A stretch of 39,979 nucleotides of DNA from Flavobacterium sp. (GCA_023251135.1 JAHEZJ010000040.1:1-39979), one strand, 5' to 3'; numbered from the stretch's first letter, positions 8,878 through 17,789 are shown. Notes: a model not told the origin generated them from the sequence alone. Made by a program: numbers and translations.

Positions 8878-8907
8878 TTTGTTAATTCGAAAAAAGTTGT
8901 AAATTTG
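8878..8907 (+). promoter_or_regulatory. Bacteroidota promoter of the L31 gene
   Basis: TTTG (8878-8881), 18 bases, then TAAATTTG (8900-8907): a full match to the Bacteroidota housekeeping promoter pattern. Transcription would start near 8913, leaving a leader of about 110 nt before the ATG at 9025. Confidence 0.8.
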
Positions 8908-9024
8908 CACACTTAAAAATAATTAAAAGTTTTAAACAAAAAAGAGTAGAGTTGTTTACACCTTTTTCTAACCATGGAAAAGCTTCAAAATAAAATTGCT
9001 CTAAACAATAAATAAAATAAAAAG

Positions 9025-9279
9025 ATGAAAAAAGGAATTCACCCAGAAAATTACAGATTAGTTGCATTTAAAGACATGTCAAATGACGAAGTTTTTATCA
9101 CTAAATCTACTGCAGATACAAAAGAAACAATTGAAGTTGACGGAGTTGAGTATCCAGTTGTAAAAATGGAGATTTCTAGAACATCTCACCCATTTTATAC
9201 TGGTAAATCTAAACTTATCGATACTGCAGGACGTATTGATAAATTCAAAACTAAATATGCAAAACACGCTAAAAAATAA
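9025..9279 (+). CDS. rpmE2: 50S ribosomal protein L31, type B
   Basis: 84 residues beginning [20 protein letters not shown] and containing the family-wide [10 protein letters not shown] motif. It has no cysteine at all, so it is the zinc-independent type B form. In other bacteria this paralog replaces the zinc-binding form when zinc is scarce; here it may be the only L31, which the window cannot show. L31 sits at the 50S central protuberance and helps hold the two subunits together. It has its own promoter, a roughly 110-nt leader and a strong terminator, so it is monocistronic. Confidence 0.97.
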   Translation: MKKGIHPENYRLVAFKDMSNDEVFITKSTADTKETIEVDGVEYPVVKMEISRTSHPFYTGKSKLIDTAGRIDKFKTKYAKHAKK

Positions 9280-9300
9280 TAGCTGTTTTTATATCATACA

Positions 9301-9330
9301 AAAGCCTTCCATTCGGGAGGCTTTTTTTAT
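9301..9330 (+). terminator. Intrinsic terminator after L31
   Basis: AAAGCCTTCC and GGGAGGCTTT form a ten-pair stem with one wobble pair around a short loop, followed by a T run. Confidence 0.88.
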
Positions 9331-9350
9331 TTAATAAAAACAAGTACAAA

Positions 9351-9432
9351 GTTTTACGTAAAGCCATCAAGGTCTCTATTTACAAAGCTTTGCGAAGTTT
9401 GCGTAAAACCTCAGCGCACTTAGCGGTTAAAA
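9351..9432. repeat. Intergenic repeat-rich segment with imperfect inverted repeat
   Basis: GTTTTACGTAAA (9351-9362) and TTTGCGTAAAAC (9398-9409) are near inverse copies, and TTTGCGAAG / TTTGCGTAA units repeat between them. There is no gene here. The arrangement looks like a dispersed intergenic element of the kind scattered in Flavobacterium genomes (inference from memory). Confidence 0.5.
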
Positions 9433-9482
9433 AAAAATGTGCTATATCTGTTACAGTACAAATGACACAAATAAAATAATTG

Positions 9483-9490
9483 TAACTTTG
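9483..9490 (+). promoter_or_regulatory. Putative -7 element for the GlmU-like gene
   Basis: TAACTTTG matches TAnnTTTG, 50 bases before the ATG at 9540. No TTG at the right distance upstream is obvious. Confidence 0.45.
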
Positions 9491-9539
9491 AACCCGATAA
9501 CCAAATCAAGATTTTAACAAGTATCAAATTTAATTATTT

Positions 9540-10715
9540 ATGAATTACATTCTTTTTGACGGTCCCGTCCGGAATGCTTTATTACCTTTTACTTTTACAA
9601 GACCTGTTGCCGATATATTAATTGGAATTATGACGATTCGCCAGAAATGGGAAGCCCGTCTAGGTTCGACAATTACTACCATTACCGAAGATTACTTATC
9701 AGAAAAATTCCCAATGGTAGAATTGGAAGAAAATGTAATGATTAATGCGGCGTATTTGCCAAATGATACGCTTGCTGAAATGGTTTCTAACCTGACTACA
9801 AATCAGGCTATTTTTAAAGGAGAGGATGTAATCGCTTTTTTCACCAATGAAAACCAGGAAGAAGTTGATTTCGATTCTTATGAAATCATTCAATACAACG
9901 AAGATTGTCTGACCGTAGAACATACCTGGGATATCTTTTCTAAAAATGACGCTGCAATTCGTGAAGATTTTCAGTATTTGACTGAAGACCGAAAATCACA
10001 GCCAATTCCGAAAAGCGTCAATGTGATTGCACCCGAAAATATATTTCTTGAAGAAGGAGCAAAATTAGAGTTTGTAACACTGAATGCTTCAAACGGGTCT
10101 ATCTATATCGGTAAGAATGCCGAAATTATGGAGGGTACTGTAATTCGTGGTCCTTTTGCTTTGTGTGAAAATGCACAGGTAAAACTAAATGCTAAAGTTT
10201 ACGGAGCTACAACAGTAGGACCGGGGTCAAGAATTGGCGGGGAAGTTAAGAACTCGGTGCTTTTTGCCAATTCAAACAAAGGACATGATGGTTTCTTAGG
10301 AGATTCTGTTTTGGGAGAATGGTGTAATATTGGAGCAGACAGTAATAATTCGAATCTGAAAAACAATTACGAAGAAGTGAAATTGTGGAGCTATGAAACA
10401 GAAGGTTTTGCCAAAACAGGACTTCAGTTTTGTGGTTTAATGATGGGAGATCATAGTAAATGTGGAATCAATACCATGTTCAATACCGGAACAGTAGTAG
10501 GAGTAAGTGCTAATATCTTCGGAAGTGGTTTTCCGCGCAATTTTGTTCCAAGTTTTTCATGGGGTGGAGCAGCCGGTTTTACAACCTATGTCACCAAAAA
10601 AGCTTTTGAAACCGCAAAATTAGTAATGGGACGCCGAAACATCGACTTCGATGCAACAGAAGCTGCAATCTTAGAGCACATTTTTGAGGAAACTAAAAAA
10701 TGGAGAAAAGACTAA
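9540..10715 (+). CDS. GlmU-family protein: nucleotidyltransferase-like domain plus left-handed beta-helix
   Basis: 391 residues. The start (MNYILFDGP, then LLPFTFTRPVADILIG) matches the GlmU-like proteins of Bacteroidota. The second half (about 150-345) has hexapeptide-repeat periodicity (IYIGKNAEIMEGTVIRGPF, GSRIGGEVKNSVLF), the left-handed beta-helix of sugar acyltransferases. The N-terminal half lacks the classical LxxGxGTRMxS pyrophosphorylase loop, so true UDP-GlcNAc synthesis is uncertain; family members are annotated as sugar-1-phosphate nucleotidyltransferases. The likely cell role is nucleotide-sugar metabolism. A hairpin follows the stop. Confidence 0.85.
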   Translation: MNYILFDGPVRNALLPFTFTRPVADILIGIMTIRQKWEARLGSTITTITEDYLSEKFPMVELEENVMINAAYLPNDTLAEMVSNLTTNQAIFKGEDVIAFFTNENQEEVDFDSYEIIQYNEDCLTVEHTWDIFSKNDAAIREDFQYLTEDRKSQPIPKSVNVIAPENIFLEEGAKLEFVTLNASNGSIYIGKNAEIMEGTVIRGPFALCENAQVKLNAKVYGATTVGPGSRIGGEVKNSVLFANSNKGHDGFLGDSVLGEWCNIGADSNNSNLKNNYEEVKLWSYETEGFAKTGLQFCGLMMGDHSKCGINTMFNTGTVVGVSANIFGSGFPRNFVPSFSWGGAAGFTTYVTKKAFETAKLVMGRRNIDFDATEAAILEHIFEETKKWRKD

Positions 10716-10716
10716 A

Positions 10717-10896
10717 TTAGTCAATTAGATAATGAGATAATTTAAAGAGCCGTTATTTGCTTACGCAAATAGCGGCTCTCGTTTTCTAATGATAAAATTT
10801 GCATTTCAAAAATTATCTAATTGACTAATTATCTCATTTTCTAATTACCACATTGCTACATTTTCTAATTATCTAATTGCCTAATTATCTAATTAA
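10717..10896. repeat. AT-rich TCTAATT repeat block with long inverted arms
   Basis: TTAGTCAATTAGATAAT (10717-10733) is the exact reverse complement of 10812-10828, so the two arms enclose the hairpin at 10746-10778. To the right, CTAATTATCTAATTG-like units recur until the promoter of the next gene. No coding potential. Confidence 0.7.
10746..10785 (+). terminator. Strong hairpin after the GlmU-like gene
   Basis: AGAGCCGTTATTTGC pairs with GCAAATAGCGGCTCT around a 3-4 base loop, 15 pairs with one wobble, followed by a T-containing tail (CGTTTTCT). It probably ends the preceding transcript, though the T run is weak. Confidence 0.75.
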
Positions 10897-10906
10897 TCTA
10901 TCTTTG
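10877..10906 (+). promoter_or_regulatory. Bacteroidota promoter of the ABC-F gene
   Basis: TTG (10877-10879), 19 bases, then TATCTTTG (10899-10906): a full TTG-N19-TAnnTTTG match, leaving a leader of about 57 nt before the ATG at 10970. The -33 box is built from the AT-rich repeat block. Confidence 0.75.
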
Positions 10907-10969
10907 CACCACGAAAAAAATGGGTGGTCAAATAAACGATTAACCGATTAAACAAATTCACAGAAGATA

Positions 10970-12604
10970 ATGATTACAGTTAACGATATTTCAGTTCAGT
11001 TTGGTGGAACTACATTATTTAGCGATGTTTCTTTTGCTATCAATGAAAATGATAAAATTGCCCTTATGGGTAAAAATGGTGCGGGAAAATCGACACTTTT
11101 AAAAATAATTGCCGGACAAAGTAAACCTTCTACCGGAAGTATCTCAACTCCAAAAGATGCTGTTGTAGCTTATTTGCCGCAGCATTTACTAACGAAAGAC
11201 GGTTCTACTGTAATGGAAGAAGCTTCTAAGGCTTTTGGCGAGATTTTTAGAATGAAAGCTGAAATCGATGAAATCAATGAGCAATTAACCGTTCGTACTG
11301 ATTATGAAAGTGATGCTTATATGAAACTGATCGAAAGAGTTTCAGATTTAAGCGAGAAATATTATGCTATTGAAGAAGTAAACTACGAAGCTGAAGTAGA
11401 GAAAATTTTGATAGGTTTAGGTTTTGAGCGCGAAGATTTTACGCGTCAGACTTCTGAATTTTCAGGAGGATGGAGAATGCGTATCGAATTGGCCAAAATT
11501 CTTCTTCAAAAACCGGATTTGATTTTGCTGGATGAGCCAACCAACCACATGGATATCGAAAGTATTCAATGGCTCGAAGAGTTTTTAGTGACTTCTGCAA
11601 AAGCAGTTGTGGTAATTTCGCACGATAGAGCGTTTGTAGATAACATTACAAACAGAACTATTGAAGTGACTATGGGAAGAATTTATGACTATAAAGCAAA
11701 ATACTCTCATTATTTAGAACTTAGAAAAGACCGTCGTATACATCAGCAAAAAGCTTACGATGAGCAGCAAAAAATGATCGCAGACAACAGAGCGTTCATT
11801 GATCGTTTTAAAGGAACTTTTTCGAAAACGGATGCGGTTCAGTCTCGTGTTAAAATGTTAGAGAAATTAGAGATTGTTCAGGTTGATGAAGTAGATACCT
11901 CGGCATTACGTTTAAAATTCCCACCAGCTGCACGTTCAGGTCAATATCCTGTTATTGTAAAAGAAATGTCTAAAACGTACGGGGATCATGTTGTTTTTAA
12001 AGATGCCAATATCGTAATCGAACGTGGTCAGAAAGTGGCTTTTGTTGGGAAAAATGGAGAAGGAAAATCGACCATGATTAAAGCGATCATGAAAGAAATA
12101 GGTGTTGATTCAGGAAGCGTTGAAGTAGGTCATAATGCACAAATTGGATATTTTGCGCAAAATCAGGCTTCATTGTTAGATGAAAATGCTACTATTTTCG
12201 AAACGATTGATGCTATTGCTGTGGGGGATATTCGTACGCAGATCAAAAACATTTTGGGTGCCTTTATGTTCCAGGGCGATGATATTACCAAAAAAGTAAA
12301 AGTACTTTCAGGTGGAGAAAAAACACGTCTGGCCATGATTAAATTGTTGTTGGAGCCTGTTAACTTATTGATTCTGGATGAGCCTTCGAATCACCTGGAC
12401 ATGAAAACCAAAGATATTATTAAAGACGCCCTGAGAGATTTCGACGGAACTTTAATTCTGGTTTCTCACGACCGTGATTTCCTTGACGGATTGGCGACTA
12501 AAGTTTTCGAATTTGGTAACAAACGCGTAAAAGAACATTTTGAAGATGTGGCAGGCTTCCTGGCGCACAAAAAAATGGATTCTATGCGTGAAATAGAAAA
12601 ATAA
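10970..12604 (+). CDS. ABC-F family ribosome-associated ATPase
   Basis: 544 residues, two ABC ATPase domains and no membrane segment. The first has GKNGAGKST (34-42), a FSGGW signature and DEPTNHMD; the second has GKNGEGKST, LSGGE and DEPSNHLD. The charged linker between them (about 245-310, with HQQKAYDEQQKMI and SKTDAVQSRVKMLEK) is the P-site tRNA interaction motif that defines ABC-F. The family acts on ribosomes with abnormal or stalled translation. The subfamily (YbiT, EttA or Uup type) is not settled here; the length suits YbiT-like members. Not a transporter subunit, despite the nearby ABC permease. Confidence 0.93.
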   Translation: MITVNDISVQFGGTTLFSDVSFAINENDKIALMGKNGAGKSTLLKIIAGQSKPSTGSISTPKDAVVAYLPQHLLTKDGSTVMEEASKAFGEIFRMKAEIDEINEQLTVRTDYESDAYMKLIERVSDLSEKYYAIEEVNYEAEVEKILIGLGFEREDFTRQTSEFSGGWRMRIELAKILLQKPDLILLDEPTNHMDIESIQWLEEFLVTSAKAVVVISHDRAFVDNITNRTIEVTMGRIYDYKAKYSHYLELRKDRRIHQQKAYDEQQKMIADNRAFIDRFKGTFSKTDAVQSRVKMLEKLEIVQVDEVDTSALRLKFPPAARSGQYPVIVKEMSKTYGDHVVFKDANIVIERGQKVAFVGKNGEGKSTMIKAIMKEIGVDSGSVEVGHNAQIGYFAQNQASLLDENATIFETIDAIAVGDIRTQIKNILGAFMFQGDDITKKVKVLSGGEKTRLAMIKLLLEPVNLLILDEPSNHLDMKTKDIIKDALRDFDGTLILVSHDRDFLDGLATKVFEFGNKRVKEHFEDVAGFLAHKKMDSMREIEK

Positions 12605-12687
12605 GACATACTCTGTAAAATATTTGATGGGGTGTAATTCGTAGAAGCAATAGCTGCACTCCGGAGAAAAGGAATAAATTATACTTT

Positions 12688-12724
12688 AAAAAGCACAAGA
12701 AACTCAATTCTTGTGCTTTTTTTT
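12688..12724. terminator. Terminator after the ABC-F gene, probably bidirectional
   Basis: AAAAAGCACAAGAA pairs with TTCTTGTGCTTTTT around a six-base loop, with T on one side and A on the other. It separates the ABC-F gene (plus) from the convergent permease gene (minus). Confidence 0.88.
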
Positions 12725-12743
12725 ATGGTCGTGAGTTAAGGAA

Positions 12744-13904
12744 TTAAATTTCTTTTTTAAGAACAGCTCTCTTTTTAAAGTACAAAGCAATATAGGCAAG
12801 AACAGAACAGATAAATCCAATAATAATCATGTTCCAGACTGCTGTTGTGGTTTGTGAGTAGGTGCCATCTTCAATAATTAATATTCGGAACGCTTTCAAA
12901 AAGTGGGTGAGTGGAATTACATTGGCAATGGCCTGTACCGCCTGAGGCATCTGACTTAAGGGCCAGGTGAAACCACTCAGGATAAAACTTGGTGTGGCAA
13001 TGACCATTAAAATCTCAGTAGCTTTCAGTTGATTCGGCACTACGATGCTCACCAGAATTCCGATAAAAGAGACAGAGAGCACAAATATTCCGGCGATGAA
13101 AGTCAGCGGGGCCAGATTTTCATAAAATGGCAGTCGGAACCACAAAGTGAAAAGCCAGTAGATGATCCAGATTCCAAAGCTCATGATCAGGTACGGAATG
13201 ATTTTTACAGCCAACATTTTTAAAACAGAAGGGCATTTTTTGACCAGATCCTTAAAAGTTCCGTTTTCAAATTCTGATGCAAATGACAATGCCAGACCTA
13301 ACAGTAAAACCTGTTGAAGCACGGTGGCTAAAACTCCCGGCCAGAGAAAATACATATAGTTCGTACTTCGGTTGTATTTCTTAATAAAAGTAGTTTTGAA
13401 AGGCTCGTATTGTGAAGCAAGTAAATTTTCAGGTACACCTTGTTTTCGTAAAGTTTCAATCTGAACACCTGCTTTTAAAGTTCCCAAACAAATTTGTATC
13501 GCTGTGGAGGCATAATTAGCAGTTAAAACATTGGAAGTGTTTACGATGGTGGTGATTTCAGGATATTTTTTGGTGAGGGTCATTTTCTCGAAATCCTTTG
13601 GAATAATAACCACACAGGCGGCTTCTTTTTGAATGGCAATCTTAGAAAGGTTGTTCTGATCGTATAAAAGGGAGGAAATCGAAATCACTTCATTATCTTC
13701 AAACATTTGGATTGCTTTTGAGCTTAACTCAGAGCGGTCCTGATCGACCACAATAATGGGTAAATCGGTAACCTTGCCTTTTCCGTAAACATAGCCCAGT
13801 AAAACGCCGTATAGGATTGGTGCACCAATAAAAAGGATTCTCAGGACATTGTTTTTCCAGAATAACTGAAATTCCCGTTTAAGCAATGAAAAGAAATTTT
13901 GCAT
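12744..13904 (-). CDS. ABC-2 type permease of an export system
   Basis: 386 residues with one N-terminal membrane helix (about 20-42), a soluble domain of some 130 residues facing the periplasm, and five further helices from about 180 to 375. The layout and motifs (FASEFENGTFKDLV; SGFTWPLSQMP) match the YhhJ/YbhS-type ABC-2 permeases that partner HlyD-like adaptors. It lies 2 bp after the HlyD gene, so the two are translationally close. No ATPase gene is next to it, so the engine must come from elsewhere or the system is incomplete. Substrate unknown; drugs or toxic lipids are common for the family. Confidence 0.88.
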   Translation of the reverse strand: MQNFFSLLKREFQLFWKNNVLRILFIGAPILYGVLLGYVYGKGKVTDLPIIVVDQDRSELSSKAIQMFEDNEVISISSLLYDQNNLSKIAIQKEAACVVIIPKDFEKMTLTKKYPEITTIVNTSNVLTANYASTAIQICLGTLKAGVQIETLRKQGVPENLLASQYEPFKTTFIKKYNRSTNYMYFLWPGVLATVLQQVLLLGLALSFASEFENGTFKDLVKKCPSVLKMLAVKIIPYLIMSFGIWIIYWLFTLWFRLPFYENLAPLTFIAGIFVLSVSFIGILVSIVVPNQLKATEILMVIATPSFILSGFTWPLSQMPQAVQAIANVIPLTHFLKAFRILIIEDGTYSQTTTAVWNMIIIGFICSVLAYIALYFKKRAVLKKEI

Positions 13905-13906
13905 AG

Positions 13907-14860
13907 TTAAAGAGATAAGGTGACGGTTGTTTTGGTAATGAGGTCTTTTGTTTGCTCAAGGTTGGAAGGCGTTATTTTTATTTCAAACAAGCTTTCCTGC
14001 ATTTCATAATCAGGATAGGCCGTGGCGATATTGCCATAAGCTCCCAATTGTTTTATAGTCGAGACGATTCCTTTGATGTTTTCTTTTTTATAGGGAACGT
14101 GAACGGTGATTTCCTGTCCTTTTTTAAAATCGCCCAATTGTTTTTCGGGAATTGTAAAACGAAAATAGGTGCTGTTGGAGATGTAGCCATTAAATAGGGT
14201 GTAGCCAGGCAAGGCCAGTTCGCCAAGGTTTAAAGTAATCGTCTCGATACTCATGTTTTGCGGGGCAAGTATATAGCGCTCCTTGTTGGCGGTTTCTACC
14301 TCCTGCAAGGCTCCAAGCGCCCGGTCCTGTTGCCCGAGTGCCATCGTTTGCTGTTCGATTCGCGCTCCTTTTTTAGCATCGTCCAGTTCGGCAATCACAG
14401 CATTGTATTGTGCCTGTGCGCCCTGATACTTGGCAAAAGTTTCATCATAAGTTTGTTGTGAGATCAGAGAATCCTTAAGCATATTGGTCAGTCGTCGGAT
14501 CGATTTTTGCGCAAACTCGTACTGTTCTTTTAGTCCCATTTTTTTGGCTTCCAACTGCTTTATCTGATTTTCAGTAGCACCCTTTACGGCCATTTTATAT
14601 TGAGCTTTCGCAGATACGACAGCTCCTTCGGCCTGATTTTTTTTGGCATCTACTTCAGGAATATCCAGTATCGCCAACGTGTCTCCTTTCTGAACCAGAT
14701 CTCCTTCTTTGACAAATATTTTCAGAATCTTGCCCGGAATCTTACTCACAACGGCAATTTGCTCTTTTTCTATTTTCCCCTGAATTAAATCTCCTTTTTT
14801 TGCTTTCTGACAGGCCAAAAAAAGGAAAATGATTGTGGTGCTAATGATTGCTTTTTTCAT
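13907..14860 (-). CDS. HlyD-family membrane fusion lipoprotein (periplasmic adaptor)
   Basis: 317 residues. A lipobox FLACQ puts the acylated Cys at residue 17. Then come a biotinyl/lipoyl-like hinge (KIPGKILKIFVKEGDLVQKGDTLAIL), a long coiled-coil hairpin (about 75-185, rich in K, E, A and Q) and a beta-barrel region (about 200-317). Such adaptors bridge an inner-membrane transporter and an outer-membrane TolC channel. Genes for both lie in the same operon: TolC 12 bp upstream and the permease 2 bp downstream. Confidence 0.9.
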   Translation of the reverse strand: MKKAIISTTIIFLFLACQKAKKGDLIQGKIEKEQIAVVSKIPGKILKIFVKEGDLVQKGDTLAILDIPEVDAKKNQAEGAVVSAKAQYKMAVKGATENQIKQLEAKKMGLKEQYEFAQKSIRRLTNMLKDSLISQQTYDETFAKYQGAQAQYNAVIAELDDAKKGARIEQQTMALGQQDRALGALQEVETANKERYILAPQNMSIETITLNLGELALPGYTLFNGYISNSTYFRFTIPEKQLGDFKKGQEITVHVPYKKENIKGIVSTIKQLGAYGNIATAYPDYEMQESLFEIKITPSNLEQTKDLITKTTVTLSL

Positions 14861-14872
14861 AAAACAGAACTT

Positions 14873-16255
14873 TTATTTGGATAGTTTTTTAGACAAATCG
14901 CCCGTTGCAATTATAGTTTCAATAGCAGCAAGTCTTTGCTCTATTAAAGTAGTCGTCTTATTTACAGATGCTTTATAAGAGTCGTTCTCTGCTTCAAGCC
15001 GTTCCGATATGTTGATAAGACCTTCTTTGTATTGTTTAATGGCAAGCGTTAAATTATTGCTGGCTACTTTTTCCTGTTGTTGCGTAATGTCTATTTTTTG
15101 GGTTAAAACGTTATAATCAACCAGATTTTTTTCGAGTAGCAATTCAAGCTTTTCTTTGGCATCGTCAATTTGGTTTTGGACCTGTTCAATGTTAATTTTA
15201 GCCTCGTGTACTTTGTGTTTTCGTTCAAAACCTGAAAAAACTTCCCATTTCATGGCGGCTCCCACAACCCAATTTTGACTTATGGTTAGCTCATTCAGTC
15301 CCAAATACAAGGCCTGGTTTATTCCGGTAACAATAGGTGTTGTGGCGTTGGCATTGAATAAACTCGAGTAAGAAACGCCTCCAAAAGCCCCGAGGGTAGG
15401 CAGGTAAGTTCCTTTTTCCTTCTTTAATAAATATTCATACGCTGACTTAAAAGATTCCAGTGCTTTTATTTCCTGTTTGTTTTGGGTACTTAATTTTTCA
15501 TCCGTAATTAAATAAGGAGTTAAGGTATAATGAACATTGTCGATATCGGCAACGGAGTAACCGGTTAAATATTGAATTTTTTTATAAATCAGTTTTCGTT
15601 TGCCATCCAGTTCAATCTTTTTGGAAGCCAGTTCCAGTGCTGCTAATTTTATCTTATCCCGGTCATACGGAATCGCAAGTCCTTGTTCGATTGCTTTTGT
15701 AACCCGTTTGGTTTCCGTATCAAGTCGGTTCTCGCTTTCTTTAATTAATTGGTCTATTGCTTTTAGCAATTCCAGCTGATCAAAAGTGTTAATAACCTCT
15801 TTTGTGATTTCGTCTTTTTCAGATTCTTTTAAAAACACAGTTCCTTTCGTTTTTTCTTCAATTGCTTTCGCTCCGTTAGGGATTTGCATGCCGCTAAACA
15901 AAACGGTTTTTGCCATTACACTTCCGTTAAAAATGTTGCCGTAGTTTTTAAAAGCAGTTTTTCCATCAAACAAAGGATAGTTTACAACAGGTATCGTAGC
16001 CGTTGGAAGGTCAACGGTAAGTTTGTTGTCAAAATAGGAGTAAAGCGCACTGGCTTCGATTGTTGGGATGTACTTGTTCCAGACTCCTTTTTCCTGAAGA
16101 TTTAATTTTTCAATATCTAAATTTTTGTTTTTTAAGGAAGCACTTTTTTCGATAGCCTTTTGAATGGCTTCCTCCAGAGTAGAAGAAACGGCAATCTGAC
16201 TGTGCATAAATTGGAAGGAAAGAAGAAAAAGAAAAGGAAGTAGATGTTTTTTCAT
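14873..16255 (-). CDS. TolC-family outer-membrane efflux channel
   Basis: 460 residues from the ATG at 16255 (MKKHLLPFLFLLSFQFMHSQ), which gives a clean signal peptide; a start 19 codons farther upstream would bury it. After the signal come two repeated helix-helix-strand units with heptad patterns (about 30-240 and 250-455), as in OEP-family channels. It spans the outer membrane and periplasm and forms the exit duct. It is first in the three-gene operon with the adaptor and permease. Confidence 0.9.
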   Translation of the reverse strand: MKKHLLPFLFLLSFQFMHSQIAVSSTLEEAIQKAIEKSASLKNKNLDIEKLNLQEKGVWNKYIPTIEASALYSYFDNKLTVDLPTATIPVVNYPLFDGKTAFKNYGNIFNGSVMAKTVLFSGMQIPNGAKAIEEKTKGTVFLKESEKDEITKEVINTFDQLELLKAIDQLIKESENRLDTETKRVTKAIEQGLAIPYDRDKIKLAALELASKKIELDGKRKLIYKKIQYLTGYSVADIDNVHYTLTPYLITDEKLSTQNKQEIKALESFKSAYEYLLKKEKGTYLPTLGAFGGVSYSSLFNANATTPIVTGINQALYLGLNELTISQNWVVGAAMKWEVFSGFERKHKVHEAKINIEQVQNQIDDAKEKLELLLEKNLVDYNVLTQKIDITQQQEKVASNNLTLAIKQYKEGLINISERLEAENDSYKASVNKTTTLIEQRLAAIETIIATGDLSKKLSK

Positions 16256-16521
16256 TGCAATTTTTGTTTCAGTTATTGGACAAATCGTACGACAGTTTTT
16301 GTAAGATGACACAAAGAATTGGGAGGCAATCAGAGAGCGATTGTAACAAAGTTAAGAATATTAGTCTTACATTACTACTGTTGAGGTATTTAAAAAGTAA
16401 GGTGTGTTTAAAATTTTTTAGTATTTTATACTTGTGTAACAGAAAGTTATTGCTCTGTATTGGAGTTTGTCTGTTTTTTCATACCTTAGTAAATGTATTT
16501 CCAAATTAACTTATTTTTAAC

Positions 16522-17751
16522 ATGAAAAAGAGTTTTATATTTTTGGTAGTTTTGGCAGCTCATTTCTTTAGCTTGCCTCTGTTTTCTCAAACTGATAACG
16601 AACCTGTTGCTTTAGGTTTGCCAGGTGATAATCTTAATTTATATGCTGTTTTAGACGTCTTTCAGAAATCCAAAACTTTAGAGGAATTTGAAAGAGTGCT
16701 CAATGAACAGGATAGTAAGGTTAATAATTTAGATTTAAACAATGACGGAGAGATCGATTATATTGAAATCGAAAGTCAAAAGAAAGGGAACAGGCATGTG
16801 ATCGTGCTTCAGGTGGCTATAAACAGTAAGGAAAAGCAGGATGTAGCGGTTATCGAAGTAGATAAAGACAAAAAGAACAATGTACATGTCCAGATTATTG
16901 GAGATCAGGATTTGTATGGCAAAAACTATATAATAGAGCCTTCAGATACAGTAGGAGGAACACCAAATCCAGGGTATAATGGAGGAGGTACCGTAATCGT
17001 AAATAATAATACAACAAACAATTACAATACAACAGCTGCTAATCCGAACTATGTAACGGCAAATGTAAGTGTATGGCCGGTAGTGCTGTATTTGTTTTCT
17101 CCGGTATATGTAGTGTACCGATCTCCGTGGTATTGGGGGTATTATCCTTCTTACTGGCGTCCGTGGCGTCCCGTTTATTATCACGATTATTGGGGATATC
17201 ATGGGCATTATTACAGAGAACCTTATTATCGAAGAACAAACAGAGTAAGAAATCAGAGGTATTATAATACGTATGCATCCAGAAGAAATACATCGGCAGT
17301 AGTTCGAAATTACAGAACCAGTGGCCGCTACAATGCAACTTATAACGGACGGGAGTACAGGAGACCGGCTCCGGTGACCAATACAAGACCAACCCGACCG
17401 TCTACAACGCGCCCGGGAACGCGTCCGACTAATCCGTCAACCCGTCCCGGAACAACAAGACCCGGAAACCGTCCAGTTGATCCGTCAACAAGACCAGGTA
17501 CAACAAGACCGGAAACAAGCAGACCCGGGACTACAAGGCCAACAACACGTCCGGTAACGCCAACGAACCCGTCAACGCGCCCAGCGGTGAGACCTGCGCA
17601 GCCTTCCAATCGGCCAATAAATCCAACCACCCGACCAGTAACACGGCCAACGCAGCCTACAACACGTCCTGCGACCCGACCAGCTGGTACCAGAAATACC
17701 ACACCACCGTCTACAAATCGAGGGTCGAGTCCTAATAGAAGGCAAGGTTAA
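16522..17751 (+). CDS. Secreted EF-hand protein with aromatic segment and Arg/Pro/Thr-rich tail
   Basis: 409 residues with a signal peptide (to about residue 23, ending FSLPLFSQ). A calcium loop DLNNDGEIDYIE (71-82) sits in a domain rich in IEIE/VDVAVIEV strands. A Tyr/Trp/His/Pro-rich stretch follows (190-240). From 287 to the end the sequence repeats TRP, TRPG and NPSTRP units, making a very basic, disordered tail. The tail DNA is locally GC-rich with many ACN and CGN codons. I know no function; cell-surface or envelope binding (for example to acidic polysaccharide) is guesswork. It precedes the porin gene by 38 bp. Confidence 0.75.
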   Translation: MKKSFIFLVVLAAHFFSLPLFSQTDNEPVALGLPGDNLNLYAVLDVFQKSKTLEEFERVLNEQDSKVNNLDLNNDGEIDYIEIESQKKGNRHVIVLQVAINSKEKQDVAVIEVDKDKKNNVHVQIIGDQDLYGKNYIIEPSDTVGGTPNPGYNGGGTVIVNNNTTNNYNTTAANPNYVTANVSVWPVVLYLFSPVYVVYRSPWYWGYYPSYWRPWRPVYYHDYWGYHGHYYREPYYRRTNRVRNQRYYNTYASRRNTSAVVRNYRTSGRYNATYNGREYRRPAPVTNTRPTRPSTTRPGTRPTNPSTRPGTTRPGNRPVDPSTRPGTTRPETSRPGTTRPTTRPVTPTNPSTRPAVRPAQPSNRPINPTTRPVTRPTQPTTRPATRPAGTRNTTPPSTNRGSSPNRRQG

Positions 17752-17789
17752 ATGGTGAATGTTAGATTAATTTTTGATTTACAGTATTT

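Noticed and set aside
10970-12604. ABC-F protein as the missing ATPase of the neighbouring exporter
   Set aside because: It lies on the other strand behind a terminator and carries the tRNA-interaction linker that marks ribosomal ABC-F factors.
16256-16312. 19-codon extension of the TolC-family protein
   Set aside because: The Met at 16255 begins a standard signal peptide; the extension would bury it.
17039-17702. Minus-strand frames opposite the Arg/Pro/Thr tail
   Set aside because: Low-complexity coding on the plus strand keeps the other strand open. The plus frame has a signal peptide, a calcium loop and a start, while the minus frames have none.
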